Below are positions 35,701-47,500 of a stretch of 64,000 nt of DNA, piece after piece. The stretch comes from Chimonanthus salicifolius. Taxonomy: Eukaryota; Streptophyta; Magnoliopsida; Laurales; Calycanthaceae. Positions within the stretch are counted from its first letter, which is position 1. Each line of letters opens with the position of its first letter. The notes beneath the pieces were generated by a model that had not been told where the DNA came from, ran no database searches, and worked only from the letters and a program-made list of their open reading frames with translations. The position numbers were made by a program, and so were the translations under genes. The DNA is taken from positions 29,305,175 to 29,369,174 of the forward strand of contig CM023540.1 in the NCBI GenBank assembly GCA_013350335.1, given 5' to 3'.

Positions 35701-38402
35701 ATCACAAAGTTATTTACCTTACCTTGCTTCAGTAAAAATATTTGTATTAGCTTAATACTGAGTATGATATTTTCTTTTTCCACATGAAACGGTGCATCTT
35801 ATATTTGCATGTTTGCTTTCAGATAATTTTTTCTATGGCTGATGAGTATGTTCCTGAGTATGTTGACAAGAAAGCTTTGGTGGAAAGGTAAGACGAACAT
35901 GATATCTGACATGCACACCTCTGACGACATTTCACCTTAGTATCATAAAGGTGCAATTCTTTGGTTATACCCCTTCAGCATTAGGCTTTGAAATCATCCT
36001 AAAGGCTTGTTTGTTGCGGGCGTGTGGTATATGGAGGATTTTAGCCTTTCAATTTAGTAGTCAAAGATGCGCCTTAGTTGCACCTAGGCCCTTGCCAATG
36101 CCCAAACCTATTTTGCACCTTGCCCATTGCAGTTTCTACTTAGGTCCTTACCTAGTTATTCTAGAAAACTTTTTTTCTATGATAAGCTTGTTATTAATTT
36201 TTTTGGTAACAACTATTAAATATTATAGTTAAGATAAAGTAATTGTTGGTAATACTTAAAGCCATTCTTAGATGCTTTGAACTAGTCTCAGCTTTAAGGG
36301 TTAATTTAGGAAACATCACTTTGGTCAGAGTGGGAGTTGAGGAAGACCAACTTTACAATTTGGCTTCCGAGGTGGGTTTTGGGGTGGGTAAACTTCCTTT
36401 TACTTATTTAGGGTTACCAATTGGTGCCAACCCAAGATTAAAAGGGTTTTGGAACCTTGTTGAGAAAATGTAGAAGCAGTTAGTTAGTTGGAGGAGGAAT
36501 CATTTATTTTTAGGTGGTAGGCTAACTCTCTTAAAATCTGATTTCGTGAACCTTCCCCTATATTTTATGTCTTTGTTTCTATTGCCAAGTGGGGTTGAGG
36601 AAGGTTGGAAAAGCTTCAAAGAGATTTTTTAGTAGGGGATCAAGAAAATAAGAAAAAGATTCACTTGGTCAATTGGTCTGAAGTAACTAAACCTATATCG
36701 AAGGGGAGTTCGAGGTGGTTCCCTTAGGGATTAAGAATCAAGCTTTAATTTGTAAGTGGAGTTGGGAGGTTTGACAAAGAAACAAAGCCCATGGAGGAAG
36801 TTGTTAAACACATGGTACGGGTCAAAACGAAAGAAGATGGAGATTAATTGAGAAGGTGGAAAAGGAGGGTTTAGGGGTGGTTAAAACCTGGAGGATAGGC
36901 AATGGTCAAGTTATGGTTGTTACTTTATTTAAGGATAAGTTGAAATTGTGGGTAGGTCAGAGGGCTAGGTTTAGGACACTTTTCTGGAAAGACCTTCGGG
37001 TAGGGGATAGAGCTTTGGAATTTGTTTTTCCCAGACTTTTTAGGACTGCAAGGGACAAAGCAGCCAAGGTTATTGCTTACCTGCCTGCAGATAGGGACTT
37101 GGGACCCTTTCCATTGCAGTCTACAAAGAAAGACAGGACTTCTTGGGAGCTAAATAGCTTGAGCTCTTCGGTCAATTATTCCTAACTGCAGACTGAGCTC
37201 AACTCGTTTCAATTGGGTTCGAGGTGACGACTCAATTTCAATTTCCCCATGAAGATCCTCTCTTGGAGTGTGAGGGGTCTTGATGTCCTGACAAAAAGGG
37301 GAACATTTAAGATCATCATTAAGCCACTTAGACCAGACATTTAAGACATGTTTTGGTTGTTTACGTCAAAATATTTATTTTGAAAATGAATGAAGCACTG
37401 TTACCTCTTTATTTTCCTCAATAAATTTTCCTATCCACCCTAGGGGATATGAATTCCTTGGAAGGAGGGGAGAATGTTGCATTTCTTGTGGTTTTGGCAA
37501 ACAGCCCTCATTCCATAAAAGAAGAACGATCTCATTTTCCATCCTCCTTATTTTTCATGGCTGGAAAATGACACCCCTTATTGTTGCAGGAATTATTCTT
37601 GAAAATGTGCTACTGGTCAGAGATATTGACTTACGTTTGAGAGGGTTTAATAAGTAACAGCCAGTTGCATGTGGCTGTAAGATATTGACTTACGTTTGAG
37701 AGGGTTTAATAAGTAACAGCAAGTTGCATGTGGCTGTAAGATTCCATCCAGTGCTAAGCATAGTTTATTTGTTTGCCTTTAAAAGCGGTGTGGCTGGTAT
37801 GGTTTCTGATTGGAGTAGAAAATCTCTATGGGTGTTTGCAGTTTGTTGATTTAAGAAATTGGTTGGATTTCCGATGCAATTGATTTCAATCAAGTGTTTC
37901 TGTTGAGGTTTGTATAACTTCATAAAACTTATTCTTTATGGTATTGTTAACTACTAAACCAAGACCTACTAGTCCTCAACACAGTTTAAAAGTGACATAC
38001 ACAAAATGATCTGAAAGATGTTAGTCTTCATGGTACTTATTTGTATTGAAAAATTGACATTCTACTTAGTGCAAAAATGTCTCTTTAGAGAAGGGGCTTG
38101 AGTAAAAATCGGAATTAACAAAGTGAACCCTATTTAGATGAGGTAATTGGTGGATAACCATATATACAAAATAGTGTTTTGGCTCGTATGTTCTTTTGGT
38201 GAAACAAAATCTTACTGTTGATAAAAAACAATACTGAATGTTGGTTTTGTGCAGGCTGTGCAGAGCAATGGGAGGAGCAGAGAAAGTTGAGATTGAATGG
38301 GGAAACCACTCTCTCTCCAACAGAGTTGAAGAAGCAGTTACTGCCATTATTGACTTCCTTAAAAGAGAGGGACCTAAAGGGTGGGATGATCCATGGAGCT
38401 AG
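20745..38402 (+). CDS. DUF1749 alpha/beta-hydrolase superfamily protein (nine exons)
   Basis: Exons: 20745-20921, 25676-25752, 28353-28458, 28894-28986, 29097-29162, 30806-30951, 34170-34278, 35823-35887, 38255-38402. All junctions are GT-AG and all phases agree, giving 328 residues and a TAG stop. The N-terminus has a Ser run (MNTSSSSSSSS). The hydrolase core begins FRGVIFKYG and includes FIGGLTDGFLATE. The nucleophile elbow is GHSTG with Ser147; MADEYVPEYVDKKAL supplies the likely acid Asp265, and EWGNHSLSNRVEEA supplies His298. The sequence ends KREGPKGWDDPWS, as in conserved plant homologues. This family (UPF0613/DUF1749) is related to the fungal siderophore esterase SidJ. The plant substrate is unknown to me, so only a serine-hydrolase role is inferred. 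No signal peptide is evident. The introns hold LINE, Copia, SINE and MITE debris without disturbing the frame. The acceptor of exon 4 (GTCAAAG|GAC) has a weak pyrimidine tract. Confidence 0.95.
21855..21998. repeat. 72-bp imperfect tandem duplication in intron 1
   Basis: Two adjacent copies contain TTCTTCCCC, GCTTGCTTGATCGAGGAAGG and ATTCA..GCTTAG, with TTGATCGAGG at 21891 and 21963. Confidence 0.8.
22288..22312. repeat. (CT)n microsatellite in intron 1
   Basis: Uninterrupted CT units followed by TGTTTGTCTC. Confidence 0.85.
22361..23339. repeat. tandem duplication (period 424 bp) with a partial third copy
   Basis: Full copies begin ATTAAGAG at 22521 and 22945. Both run through GACAAGGAAGGTTCTCCCT, GCTTTGGGGTATCTTGGTTG, AGTGATTGAATTGTTTTGG and CCAACTTTGACAAAATCTT. 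A partial copy of about 100 bp starts at 22361. Simple repeats (CTATCTATCTATCT, GTGTGTGTG, CTGTCTGTCTGTCT) sit at the copy junctions and probably mediated the duplication. Confidence 0.85.
23285..23587 (-). pseudogene. L1-type LINE zf-RVT fragment
   Basis: The minus-strand frame contains CFPCGKNEESVNYLFLHC followed by VPNIWSIFF. This is the zinc-binding reverse transcriptase C-terminal module (zf-RVT) of plant L1 LINEs. It lies in hydrolase intron 1, antisense to the gene, and lacks the rest of the ORF2 protein. Confidence 0.75.
23545..23710. repeat. ACTCGACTCG-rich repeat
   Basis: Repeated GAGTTGACTCGACTCAA, GAGTTACTCGACTCGA and GTTGAGTTCGAGTTTTGAG words lie here. Similar sequence occurs at 58490-58600. 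It is probably an eroded MITE; termini were not resolved. Confidence 0.4.
24100..24525 (+). pseudogene. RTE-type LINE reverse transcriptase 3' fragment
   Basis: Conceptual reading gives AMPYGIICRAIKK, then DRIRNKCIKESL and LRWFRHILKDKKQ. These are counterparts of the RTE-clade blocks AMLYGxECWxIKK, DRIRN and LRWFGHV. Stops and frame changes are present. It lies in hydrolase intron 1. Confidence 0.7.
24531..24975 (+). pseudogene. LINE RNase H fragment and 3' end
   Basis: The plus strand reads VEFLAIVEVIEISCRHFQG, KLIVEGHYSTA and, after a stop and frame change, SINVVADFLAKGYYSRGSWW. These match the RNase H-like (RVT_3) domain at the end of plant L1 ORF2. The adjoining T-rich sequence is likely the LINE 3' UTR. 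Confidence 0.65.
25085..25215 (+). pseudogene. Copia polyprotein C-terminal fragment
   Basis: The frame reads KDQLADIFTMSLTWPHMHHI and continues LDMIDASAWLEG before a stop. KDQLADIFTK is the hallmark near the end of Copia RNase H. No LTR was resolved next to it. Confidence 0.75.
25836..25924 (+). mobile_element. SINE (second family), A-tailed
   Basis: AGTCTATAGCACAATTGGAA (box A-like) leads to GCAATCACAAAGATTGTGGG, then TTTTGCCATTT and a 12-base A run. It is related to the copies at 26825-26909 and 34382-34460. Confidence 0.5.
26230..26580 (-). pseudogene. LINE RNase H fragment
   Basis: The minus strand reads VHFHYNQRSANNMADQLVNM, matching the RxxNxxADxLA block near the end of the RVT_3 RNase H domain, preceded by degenerate RNase H sequence. 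It lies in hydrolase intron 2, antisense to the gene. Confidence 0.6.
26825..26909 (+). mobile_element. SINE (second family)
   Basis: The copy carries TAGCACAGTTGGTAATTG (box A-like) and GTTCGTTCTAGTC (box B-like). It ends GCCACCATTTCCCAAAAAAA. Confidence 0.55.
27399..27490. repeat. CATATA/CACACA microsatellite
   Basis: Mixed ACATATA, TTTACATATATACATA and CACACACA units in hydrolase intron 2. Confidence 0.8.
30366..30393. repeat. (TCC)n microsatellite in intron 5
   Basis: About nine CTC/TCC units. The frame through it encodes only a Ser run. Confidence 0.85.
31480..31741. mobile_element. fold-back MITE, 262 bp
   Basis: The two halves are inverted. CAAATCCATA at 31480 pairs with TATGGATTTG ending 31741. 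TTGAAAGAAAAC pairs with a GTTTACTTTCAA. CCACTTGATCTTGGTGGTCA pairs with TGACCACTAAAATCAAGTGA. The loop is about 50 bases. It lies in hydrolase intron 6. A relative sits at 60090-60225. Confidence 0.75.
31783..32370. repeat. tandem duplication, period 294 bp, in intron 6
   Basis: Two copies (about 31783-32076 and 32077-32370) share GGGTTTACTTGAAA, GACCGGAATGGAATGGAATT, GATAGTAAATATATTAAAA, GGCTTAAACCTGGGATAAGG and AAGATAAAATACAATCAA. They have small differences, so the event is not very recent. The unit resembles an antisense A-tailed retroelement end. Confidence 0.85.
33250..33678 (-). pseudogene. L1-type LINE ORF2 C-terminal fragment
   Basis: The 142-residue minus-strand frame reads FWTNLWVGERPLKEVFPRLF, NRQAKVHDY and ARIWIGVSYEDFSVKS. 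It matches the region between reverse transcriptase and zf-RVT of plant L1 LINEs. It lies in hydrolase intron 6, antisense to the gene. Confidence 0.75.
33872..34075 (-). mobile_element. tRNA-derived SINE, apparently full length
   Basis: The minus strand reads GGCTTGACGGTCAAGAC (box A-like), then GTCTTGAGTTCGATTTACG (box B-like). The family body CCACTCCCCATCGACTTACC follows, then the tail GGGATTAGTCTCACCTCC and an A-rich end. Confidence 0.65.
34382..34460 (+). mobile_element. SINE (second family)
   Basis: The copy reads AGAGTCCATTGTGGTGCTC, GTAATCACAAAGG and TTTGAGATTCAAGC (box B-like), ending ACCATTTCCAAAAGGGAAAA. Confidence 0.5.
34590..34740 (+). pseudogene. LINE RNase H fragment
   Basis: The frame reads RVWAHLSANSVADDMARQGV, the RxxNxxADxLARxGV block of the RVT_3 domain. 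A T/G-rich probable LINE 3' UTR follows, to about 34900. It lies in hydrolase intron 7, in sense orientation. Confidence 0.65.
36240..37200 (+). pseudogene. L1-type LINE reverse transcriptase 3' fragment
   Basis: The 5' part reads GFGVGKLPFTYLGLPIGANP, then after frame breaks WRRNHLFLGGRLTLLKSDF. Further on come FWKDLRVGDRALEFVFPRLF and RTARDKAAKV. These blocks follow the catalytic motifs of plant L1 ORF2 in the expected order. Many stops are present. It occupies much of hydrolase intron 8. Confidence 0.8.
37621..37738. repeat. 59-bp tandem duplication in intron 8
   Basis: Copies at 37621-37679 and 37680-37738 differ at one base (AACAGCCAG versus AACAGCAAG). This makes it the most recent-looking duplication in the window apart from the 192-bp coding one. 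Confidence 0.95.
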
Positions 38403-41400
38403 TATGCTTCTCCAGCAGAGATGATAGGGTCCTAATACATAGCCTTTTGTTTAGTGCTCCAATAGGTAAGCCCATATAAAGGAACCGGCTGTTTGTTGGT
38501 CCTGATTGTTCTGATGACAGTGTTCAACCATCTTTTTCATTTCCAGTGTTTCTATTTTTATTCGGAGATAGGATGGCTGCACACTTCCAATTTTCCAGAT
38601 TGCTGAAGCATCTTAATTCTAACTGAGACCCATTTGATCAGTGGTCTGGATTAGTAGCCCAGCTTGTATGCAAGTCGTCACTTCAGGTCTTGTTCTTGTC
38701 TGCCCTGCCTTCATTTTTCATGTCCTTGCATCTATATTTATTCATTCATGCTAGTTTGGATGACCTGAAAGTGTCATTTCTTTTGATCTGTATTGGAGTA
38801 AATTTTGTTCGGTATAAAAAAATGTTGAAAGTCCTCTCTCTCTCTCTCTCTCTGGGGTGAAAGACGTGCTTGGTATAGGTTTAAGCAGGTTTATTTTGGA
38901 AGATCAGGGCCATAGACCTGTGGGGTGAAATTTGGGCACTGATTTCCCTTACTTTGCAGATAAATCAAGTATTTCTATGCAGAATGACATTTATAGGGTT
39001 CCAGCCAATTCTTGAGATCCCCTGGATGTTGCTATATCAGGTTCTGTACATATGGGTAGTTTTTTATTTGTTTGATAATCATATGAAGTAGAAGCTATTT
39101 TAGCCCTTTGCATCAAGCTCAAACTTCTTACGCTTCTTCGTAGGTAGGGATTTGTTAGTAGCATGCTTGATCAAATGGGTGATTATTTTTGTGCCATGAT
39201 AGAAGTTTGGATCGCACACTTCGCTCTTGAACTAAAAATCCATAAACTCAATTGCCATGAGAGTACAATTTAGTTGACCTTGCCGGTTTGGATGGCCTCA
39301 GGCAAAACCTTTTCTTTCTTCAAGATCTTCCAAGAAGAGGCCAGTAACCTAAAATGCAATAGGAAATAATCTGGTCCAGCCAACCAGGAGAAATTATTTA
39401 ATGATAGCCTTTATATGTATTGGCTTTATTCAAAAAGTCAAAGTTAAAAAGTTTTTTCTTCGAGTCAAGGGCTTGGATTAATAGTTCACACAAATTTTTG
39501 TGAACCAATTCACAATGGATGATGATTTCTCATCAACCAAGGCCATCACAAAATGTAAACTGGCTAGCTTGATTTTGTGATGCCTTGTCAAATTGTCCGC
39601 CCTACATTCAAACTAAACAGTAACCAGGATCTTATTCACATGATAACACTATGCAATATCACAGAGGTCTACATAAATAGGTGAAATAAATTAAGCATGA
39701 AGATTTGGTGCAAGGTGAAGTTTTATCTTTATTTGATCATCTTCATTTGAGGAGCATAGAGAATCAATGGTTTGTAAAAATCAAATGTCTAAGATGGAGA
39801 TTGTAAAGCTGTAATGACTCGATAGAATTGAAAGTTCACTTGTATAATATGTGAGTGGTCTTGTATATATTCCTTAAGAAATTTCTTGTCATTTTTTAAT
39901 TTTCACTTCAAATGCTTTATCGTAAAAAAGTGAGAAAGTAAAATAAATATAATACTTACAATACACCAAAAATTATATAAGCATTTTTTTTGGCTTTTTA
40001 ATGAGATAATCCTTTGATCACTGTTTTGTTCTCTGGTAGAGGACAAATATTTTAATTTCCACGCGAAATTTCTTACCCCTGATGTTAAAACTGTAAAGAC
40101 CCTTGTCTAGTTGTCTCAACTCAGAGAAAACCTTTCGAACTAGAATTCATTTAAGAATTTTTTGAGGCTAATCTTTTATCATCAAATGCTTTTGCAGCGT
40201 ATTAAATTCTTAAATTCAAATTAACAGTCAACTCTAAATTGATGGGATAAATGGTTCAAATGACGATAAAAAGTATATTAGTCTATTTAATTATTTTAAA
40301 GACATAATAATCATATAGATAAAAGATGGGTAGTGAACCCCAATGTGTTATTCTAACTAGTTTGGGAGCAAACCTTTAGAGGAGGTTTTGGATTTCAAAC
40401 CTTGGGAGCCTTAATGAAGTGCCAGTCCCTATGAGGTTTATTCTCCATCGAATAACCCGACGTATGTGTAGTGATTTTTGCACTACCATTTTTTCTCATG
40501 GTGCACCATCTTTGAATGAAAATTCAATTTTATCCTTATTTTTGAGAAAGGGAAAAAGAGGGAAAGATGGAAGTATGGGTAAAATTGGAATTTTCTTTAA
40601 AAGGTGGTGTAGCATGACAAAAAAGTGGTGGTGCAAAAATTACTACCCATTGAGGTGCATTTTTTTGCATGATATTAATATGTGTTTGATCTTTTAATCA
40701 TCTAATTAAAGTTTACAAAAATAAATTTGCCTTTTTCACCAAATTTCAAACTCTTAAGTTTGGTAAACACACATGAAAAGCTTCGCAATCCCTCTATTTT
40801 AAATATTTTAACATTATTTTAGTTTACTTCAACGCTCCTTTTGACTTCTCTCACTCAATTTTCATGACATGCATTTGTTTTTTTCTTGTTGCTTTAAACA
40901 TTCTCACTACAAAGTATAAAAAGGTTTGACTTAAAAATTAATTCTACTTTTAATAATATAAATTTATATTACATGGTTAAAGTTATAAAATACCTTTTAG
41001 AGAGTGAAATCATTTAAGTAAAATGACTACTTCATAAAATACCTTTAATTTTACTTTTACTTTTTGAATTTAATAAAGAGTCACAATTTGCTTTTTATCT
41101 TCACGAAATTTTAAGAAGTCAAAAAAATATAGTCAATAGTGTACATGAGAGACACTATATAATTTGTTAAAAAGTTAATTTGATCAAATTATGTTTTTAA
41201 CAAAGAATTAATATTTAAAATTAATTTAAAATGATAAAAAGAGAGTCATATATGTATTGATAAAACTTAAAAAAGAGTTTATGTTATTTTTTTAAAATAA
41301 AACACTTATATAAAAAATTTAAAGAAAGATAAGATAATCAATAAAATAAATTCATAATCCTTCTACTCTATCTATATATAAAGAGATAGTTTATGTGTTT

Positions 41401-41780
41401 GTTAGATGCATTTTGATGTTCGTTTTTTTTTTTTGGATAATTGTGATGTACTTTCATGGTAAAATTTATCAAAAACTAAGAAAAGAGATTATTTAGTGAG
41501 TAGAAAGAATTTAATTCTGCTTTATCATATTATTATAAAAATTAGAATTTTTTTATAAGATTATCTTAAAAATAGAAAATAAAATTTTATGATTAATTTG
41601 ATGATTTTAATGAGTACTGATATTCTTTCATATTAATATCTAAACATAATAAATTTAAATGAAAAAATATTTTTATAGAACTTTTTTTTGGAAATTACGT
41701 CTGGGAGACGGAGCAAAAAAGTTGACTAGCATTGCTTAATACCAATTCTTAAGAGTTAAGACTTAAGATTAGCGGATATG
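38403..41780. other. 3' UTR of the hydrolase gene, then intergenic
   Basis: The 3' UTR probably extends several hundred bases past the TAG at 38400-38402; a (CT)n run lies at about 38835-38853. No polyadenylation site could be chosen with confidence. From about 39100 to 41780 the DNA is AT-rich with only chance frames. Confidence 0.5.
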
Positions 41781-41800
41781 ATTTAAATAAGGTGGGCCCA
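41781..41800 (+). promoter_or_regulatory. core promoter elements of the CUE gene
   Basis: ATTTAAATAAGG (TATA-like) is followed immediately by GTGGGCCCA, a site II/TCP-type TGGGCC element. They lie about 20-40 bases before the CT-rich start of the likely leader exon. Confidence 0.45.
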
Positions 41801-41887
41801 TAGTAATTCGATGCCTTTATTACTCTCTCGATTCCATACGCGGTCTCTTCTTTCTTCTCGCTTCTGTCATCGCCAAACGAGGGAGCG

Positions 41888-41919
41888 AGAGCGAGAGCGA
41901 GAGAGAGAGAGAGAGAGAC
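41888..41919. repeat. (GA)n tract in the CUE gene leader
   Basis: GAGCGAGAGCGAGAGAGAGAG lies inside the leader exon, which ends at 41936 with CCAAG|GTCAGT. GA/CT tracts are common in plant 5' UTRs and can bind BPC-type factors; the regulatory role here is inference. Confidence 0.6.
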
Positions 41920-44529
41920 TAGTTCCACCTTCCAAGGTCAGTTCCTTCGTCTCTAGGTCTTCCTCATTATGAAAATTCCTCACGAAACCCTAGAATATTT
42001 TCGTCTTCCTTCAATTTCTCGTTTCCCTTGATTTCTAATATTCCTACTACTCTCGGTCGTTGCATTAGATTGTTTTCTGGACTGCCACTGGTTTATATTT
42101 CGTCCTTCTGTTTTCTCGGTTTGGCCGATTCCATCCTATTTGCTCTGCTGTAAGAGTTCGATTTTTAGCTTTTATTTGTATTCTTCCAGTGAAAAATAGT
42201 TGTCAAATGCTATATTTTTCTATTGGAAACGCTAATTTTGTAATTTATATAGAAATGCCTATGTGATTGGAATTATGGATATAGTGACTTTTTTTTCTTG
42301 TGTACTGGATCTAGTAATGTGAACGATTTTTTATTCGCAAACATGATTGGAGAGGAATCATTCCCTCTGGATTGAATCCTTTATTCATCACGATTATTTG
42401 TGTTGGGAATGTGGATGATTCATGATGCTAATCAGGATCAGGACATCCATCGATTAGAAATCTTAAGCGCTTTTTATTAATGGTTGGATAAATGGTGATC
42501 TGGTAATTTGCTTCAGCAAAGTGGAAGATTTGAATCCTTTTTGACAAAAAAAGCTTAATCAGTGTTTGTGTTATATGATGTCTCATGAGCACTTGGAAAA
42601 TATAAATGTCTGATCAGTTATCGGTGGTCAGAGAAATGGATGGTTTTGATGAAATGGCCAATGTCTGCACGGTGAGGTTATTTGCATTATGTGAATTGTC
42701 TTCATGGTCCGTCAATGAGACCACTGTTTCAAATGAAGTATCAGTGTTTTTCCATTCTAATACATGTACTATGTACATTACTTGGAGATGATTGTTTCTT
42801 TTAAAGGTGTAGAGCATCAGCAGTATGATTGCTCCAATCTAGCGGGCAGTTTACTTTCTATGTACTCTTACGTTTTGGTATTTTTTTAAACCAGACTAAA
42901 GGTTGAGATTGTCACAATCACTTCTCATTGCTCTAGCTCTGATAAAATAATACCTATATGTCTTGAAAGTGGTTGAGCTCCCATTTATATTCAATACATT
43001 TTCTTTTTAAACTACCAATTGTGGGTTTTTTTTTTTTTTTTGGCTTTTTGAAATGGTTACTTTATTAATGGGCCAGTGTACAGAAGGTTATAAGATGTAG
43101 GAAAGATACTGACAACAGGCACTGGCAGGGAAGAAAAGAGCCAGGAAAAAAAGGAAAACAAGACTACACCGTCATGTGATCGACTTATGTCAATTATGTT
43201 TAAGCTGTCATTCATGTTTAAATGACTTATTCAATTACATAAAGTGGAACAGATGCACTGATTGAACCCTCTTCTCTGCCTTCGTGGATGCTCTGGTGAA
43301 CTGCTTAGATTTGTTTTTGGTTTTGATTGTTGTTAGGTTCCTCACATGTTGCTTGTTGTGGGCACTACACTTATTAGTTTTTTTTATTGTTAAGATTAAT
43401 AACAACTCTGGAGAGACCAGATGTTTTAATTTGGCTGTTGGTTTTTGAAAAGGTTTAATTTGGTTGTTTTTTTCCTGAAATAAGTCAAATGACAGGTTCT
43501 TGAGTATTTTTTCTCTGTTTCTTGTGCTCTTTGTTTTTCCTTGTCCATACCTATTTGTATCAGCAAATTTGTGAAGAGGGAAAACTTCGTTGAAGATTTG
43601 TCCAGGAAATGGCAAAGATTTTGCAGTGCCACTGTAATTGTCAGTCACTGCATATCTTAATAGACCTAAACATTTTAGATTTAAAAGAAGAAATACTAGA
43701 GCTTTTGATTTTTTTAATTAGCAGTTTTAGAATAGCAGCAAATTGACGTGATTATCATAGCATGACTGTTCAAATTGATTTTTATTTTTTTATGCATGTT
43801 GTTGTCACTCTAATTATGTTTCTTCAATAGAATATCTTGGAAAATTTTCTTGTAAAAATGCACAGACATCCATATCTCATATCTGAGCTGATTGACACTT
43901 GCTGTTTTAATAGTGATAATTTAAAGTTTTCAGCTTACCCATTTTGCAAAAGGAATTATGTGTATTCTATGTACTGTTTGAATTTATATGCTCATGCATA
44001 CTGTTTGACTTCTTACATACAAAACCATTGTCAATATGCACACACATACTATGGAAGAGAAGATGTATAGTTGCTGTGATTGAAACATTGAAAATACAAG
44101 CAATGATATATTGACCTTTCATAGTTATGCTGAAGCTCGAGGACATACAGATGCTCTGCAGCTTTTTATGGTTGGGTACATTTATTCTATATAATTTTAT
44201 CTTTGGGAATGATGATCGGTCACAATGGGTGGCTGGGCATTGACTTAGTGATCAACAACAGCTCCATTCTGATCTTTTGTGGCAATGTTGATGTGTCCAA
44301 CAAATTTTCTATCCATGGTCTAATACATCAATGAAAATCCTTAAGTCGCACTCCAAGTCCAAGTTTTTATACAATGTTTGTGAAGCTTAAGTCATTCCAG
44401 AATTGACTTGACTTAAGCTTCTCTTTGTAAAATTGTCATAAGTGAAGTTTGCTGTTGGCAAAATTTAGATGGTTGCTAATTGATGATTGCACTTTTCTCA
44501 TTTTATTGCAGATTGAATGATCTAAAGGC

Positions 44530-47500
44530 ATGGCTTCCAAGTTGGTTTTTGATTATTTACTGGATATATTTCCACAGGTATGAATTCATATCGTCTATTT
44601 TCCTTTCATTTTGAGTTGTTAGAACTGTTTTGTGACATTTTCTTTTTTTATTTTGTGTCTCCTCGTTTGGATAGGTTAGAGGTTTTATTGTAGTTGTAAA
44701 TGGTAAACATCGTTTGGTGCTTATGCTGTTAGGTTGATAATCTAATGATATTTTTATTCTGGATGCTTTAATTGTTGAGTTTTGTCATATTGATAATGAG
44801 TGAATGATGCAAACTTTGTATGAGTTAGTTATTGATTGGTTTGCTTTGGCAGCTCTTTTACTACTTAAGATCTCAGAATATTTAATTATCGTCATCATTG
44901 TCATGTTAACATAAAAATCCTTACTCCATCTATCTTTCACTTTTATTGTTTGTTCTACTTTTCATTTAATCTTGTTTATGGCCAATTCTTATCACTGCAA
45001 ACTAGAATGTCATTTCTAATTACTTACACATAAAATTCAGGAGCAATTTTTTTTTTTTTTTTTGTAGTTTTTAATTAAAATGTGCAAATTAGCAAACTAA
45101 TTGGTAATACCGAAATTCAACAAAAAAAATTGTACCATATAGAATGAAATATCACTATATCACTCTAAATATTTTTCTTGGGGTATGGGTCAACTTTTTT
45201 GAACATTCAGAGAAGAAAATTGCTCAAATTGATAACCTTTAAGGTTTGAAAAATTTACAAAATCATCATCATTTGGGTTTTGAGTGGGAGATATAGAAAG
45301 TGATTTGATCAAAATTGGTAGTAATCTAGTTGTCTACCACGATAAGTTTAGATACTTAGGATCTAGAATAAAATCCCATGGAGGACTGGACCTAAATATA
45401 GTTAATTGGATGGGAGTGGGGTTGGCAAAATGTAAACTAGCTATCAAAGTTTTGTTTATTGGAGACTCCTCCATTCCACGGGTGATTTTTTAAAATAGTT
45501 ATTAGACATGCAATGCTCTATAGAGTAGAGTGTTGGGCTATGAAGAAAAAACAATTAGATAAAGTTAAGGTCACAAATTTTTGCATGCTATGTTGGATGA
45601 GTGGATTACCGCTTCAGGATAGCGTCATGAATGACCACATTAGAGAGTTTAAAAATAGCCCAATGGAAGATAATTGAGAAAAAAACTTGCTTTTGGACAT
45701 GTTGAGAAAAGCTTGCTTAATGTAGTTTGGACATGTGATGAATGGCCCTTGTTTGTGGATTTTAGATAATACAAATTGATGGTACTTGGAGGAGGTTTAG
45801 ATCACTGAAAACGTGGAGGGAGGGGATGAAGAAAGACATGATGGCTGGTGGATTAGTTGAGAATATGGGTTGTGATAGGGTCAATTATAGAAGAAGAACT
45901 TGGAAAGTTGACCTCAGATAGTTGAGATTTGGGCTATGATGATGATGATGACGATATCATCATCATCTTAATCATCTCGTATACATCTTTTAGAGACATT
46001 TGAAAACCATTAAAATGGATGAATTTCAACTTTGAATTTTTTTTGAAATAGTAGTCATACAATTTTTTTGAAACAGAAGTACATTTAGAGAGCTATATCA
46101 GTAAAATGCATGAATTTTTAAGTTAAAAATTATTTAAAAATTGTCTCACGTTTGACATCTATTTTTCGGGTCATGTGGAGAGAAATTTATTAGTGCATAT
46201 AAATCTTGAAGTTTTAGAATGAGTATTAAATGAACCATCATATTATCTGAGCCATGATCATAAATTATTGAATTTACAATCCTCTATTTTAATCAAGTTT
46301 TTGGGTTGTTCATCTATCATAATCACTTGTCCAGGCCTATTACTTGTCATGATCTTGTAATGAGATTGTTTACTTATTTTTTTTTAAGACCAAGGTCTCC
46401 ATGCAAACCTGACTAATCCTTAGGGCATATGCAAATCTCCCTATCCACACACATTAGGTAAGACTACAGGGAGTGACCTTTTTCTGTTGAGAGTGACTTG
46501 AACCCAAGACCCTCCCTCATCTCAGGCATGTCTACTTATATTCATTAGTCTCTTGGACATATATTTTCCTTTTATAGTATAGCCCCCCTAGATGTTGCAC
46601 TAATATATTGGCAAGGTTGCAATTTGATAATTTGAGAAATATTTTGAGTAAGCTTGGAATTTTGCAAGAGATGGGATTTATGGACACTTCAAATCAATGC
46701 CACATTATCATGAGAGTCTATGTCAAGTGCAAATCCAAGTCTCATGCAAGCATTCTAGAAGGGAAAAAAACCTCAAGGAAGGAGTAGAGGGACATAGAGA
46801 AGTTAAAGATTAAATAAAAAAAGAGGGCAACCCTTTCAAGTCATCACGTACGTAGAAATGCCTGATGACTTCCATACTGTATGCCCTCTCTGTCATCACG
46901 TACTTACATTCATTTTATAAGTGTCCTCTCTCTCATACCTAGTTCCTCCAGGACCCAAACCCTTTACCCTTTTCTTTATTTCTTCCCCCTCTTCCTCCTT
47001 AGAGACCATCGCTCCCTCTAATTTGTCTACAAATACCCTTTTATTTATTGGTAGGAGGTGGTGGCTGGTGCACAAGGTCCTTACAATGTGCCTCCTTGTG
47101 GAGAATTTGGGAGTTCACATGCCTTCCCTTCAAGATGCCCACTTGGGAATACTTGGTGAGTTTCAGGAAGCCCCCATCTTTAGATGCCTCATATATTTAG
47201 TTGAACTCTTAATCATTCTCAACTTATAGCAACCAAGAGAGCGAGAATCACTCTTAATCCTCACCGGAGGTGTTTTCCTGGAGATTTGGGAGGAAGCGAA
47301 AGTCATTGTGGGCTAGACTTTTAACAACTAAATACGGTTTGGAGGAGTCTACTTGACGGTTTTTTGAGTGAGAATGTGGAGAAAAAGGGGTATTTGATGC
47401 TTAAATCTTGGTGGCAACTAGGACAAGGCAGAGAAATGGTGGGGGACATGTTCAGAAGTAGAGTGAGGCTCTTGGTTGGAAGAGGCGATAAAGACACTGT

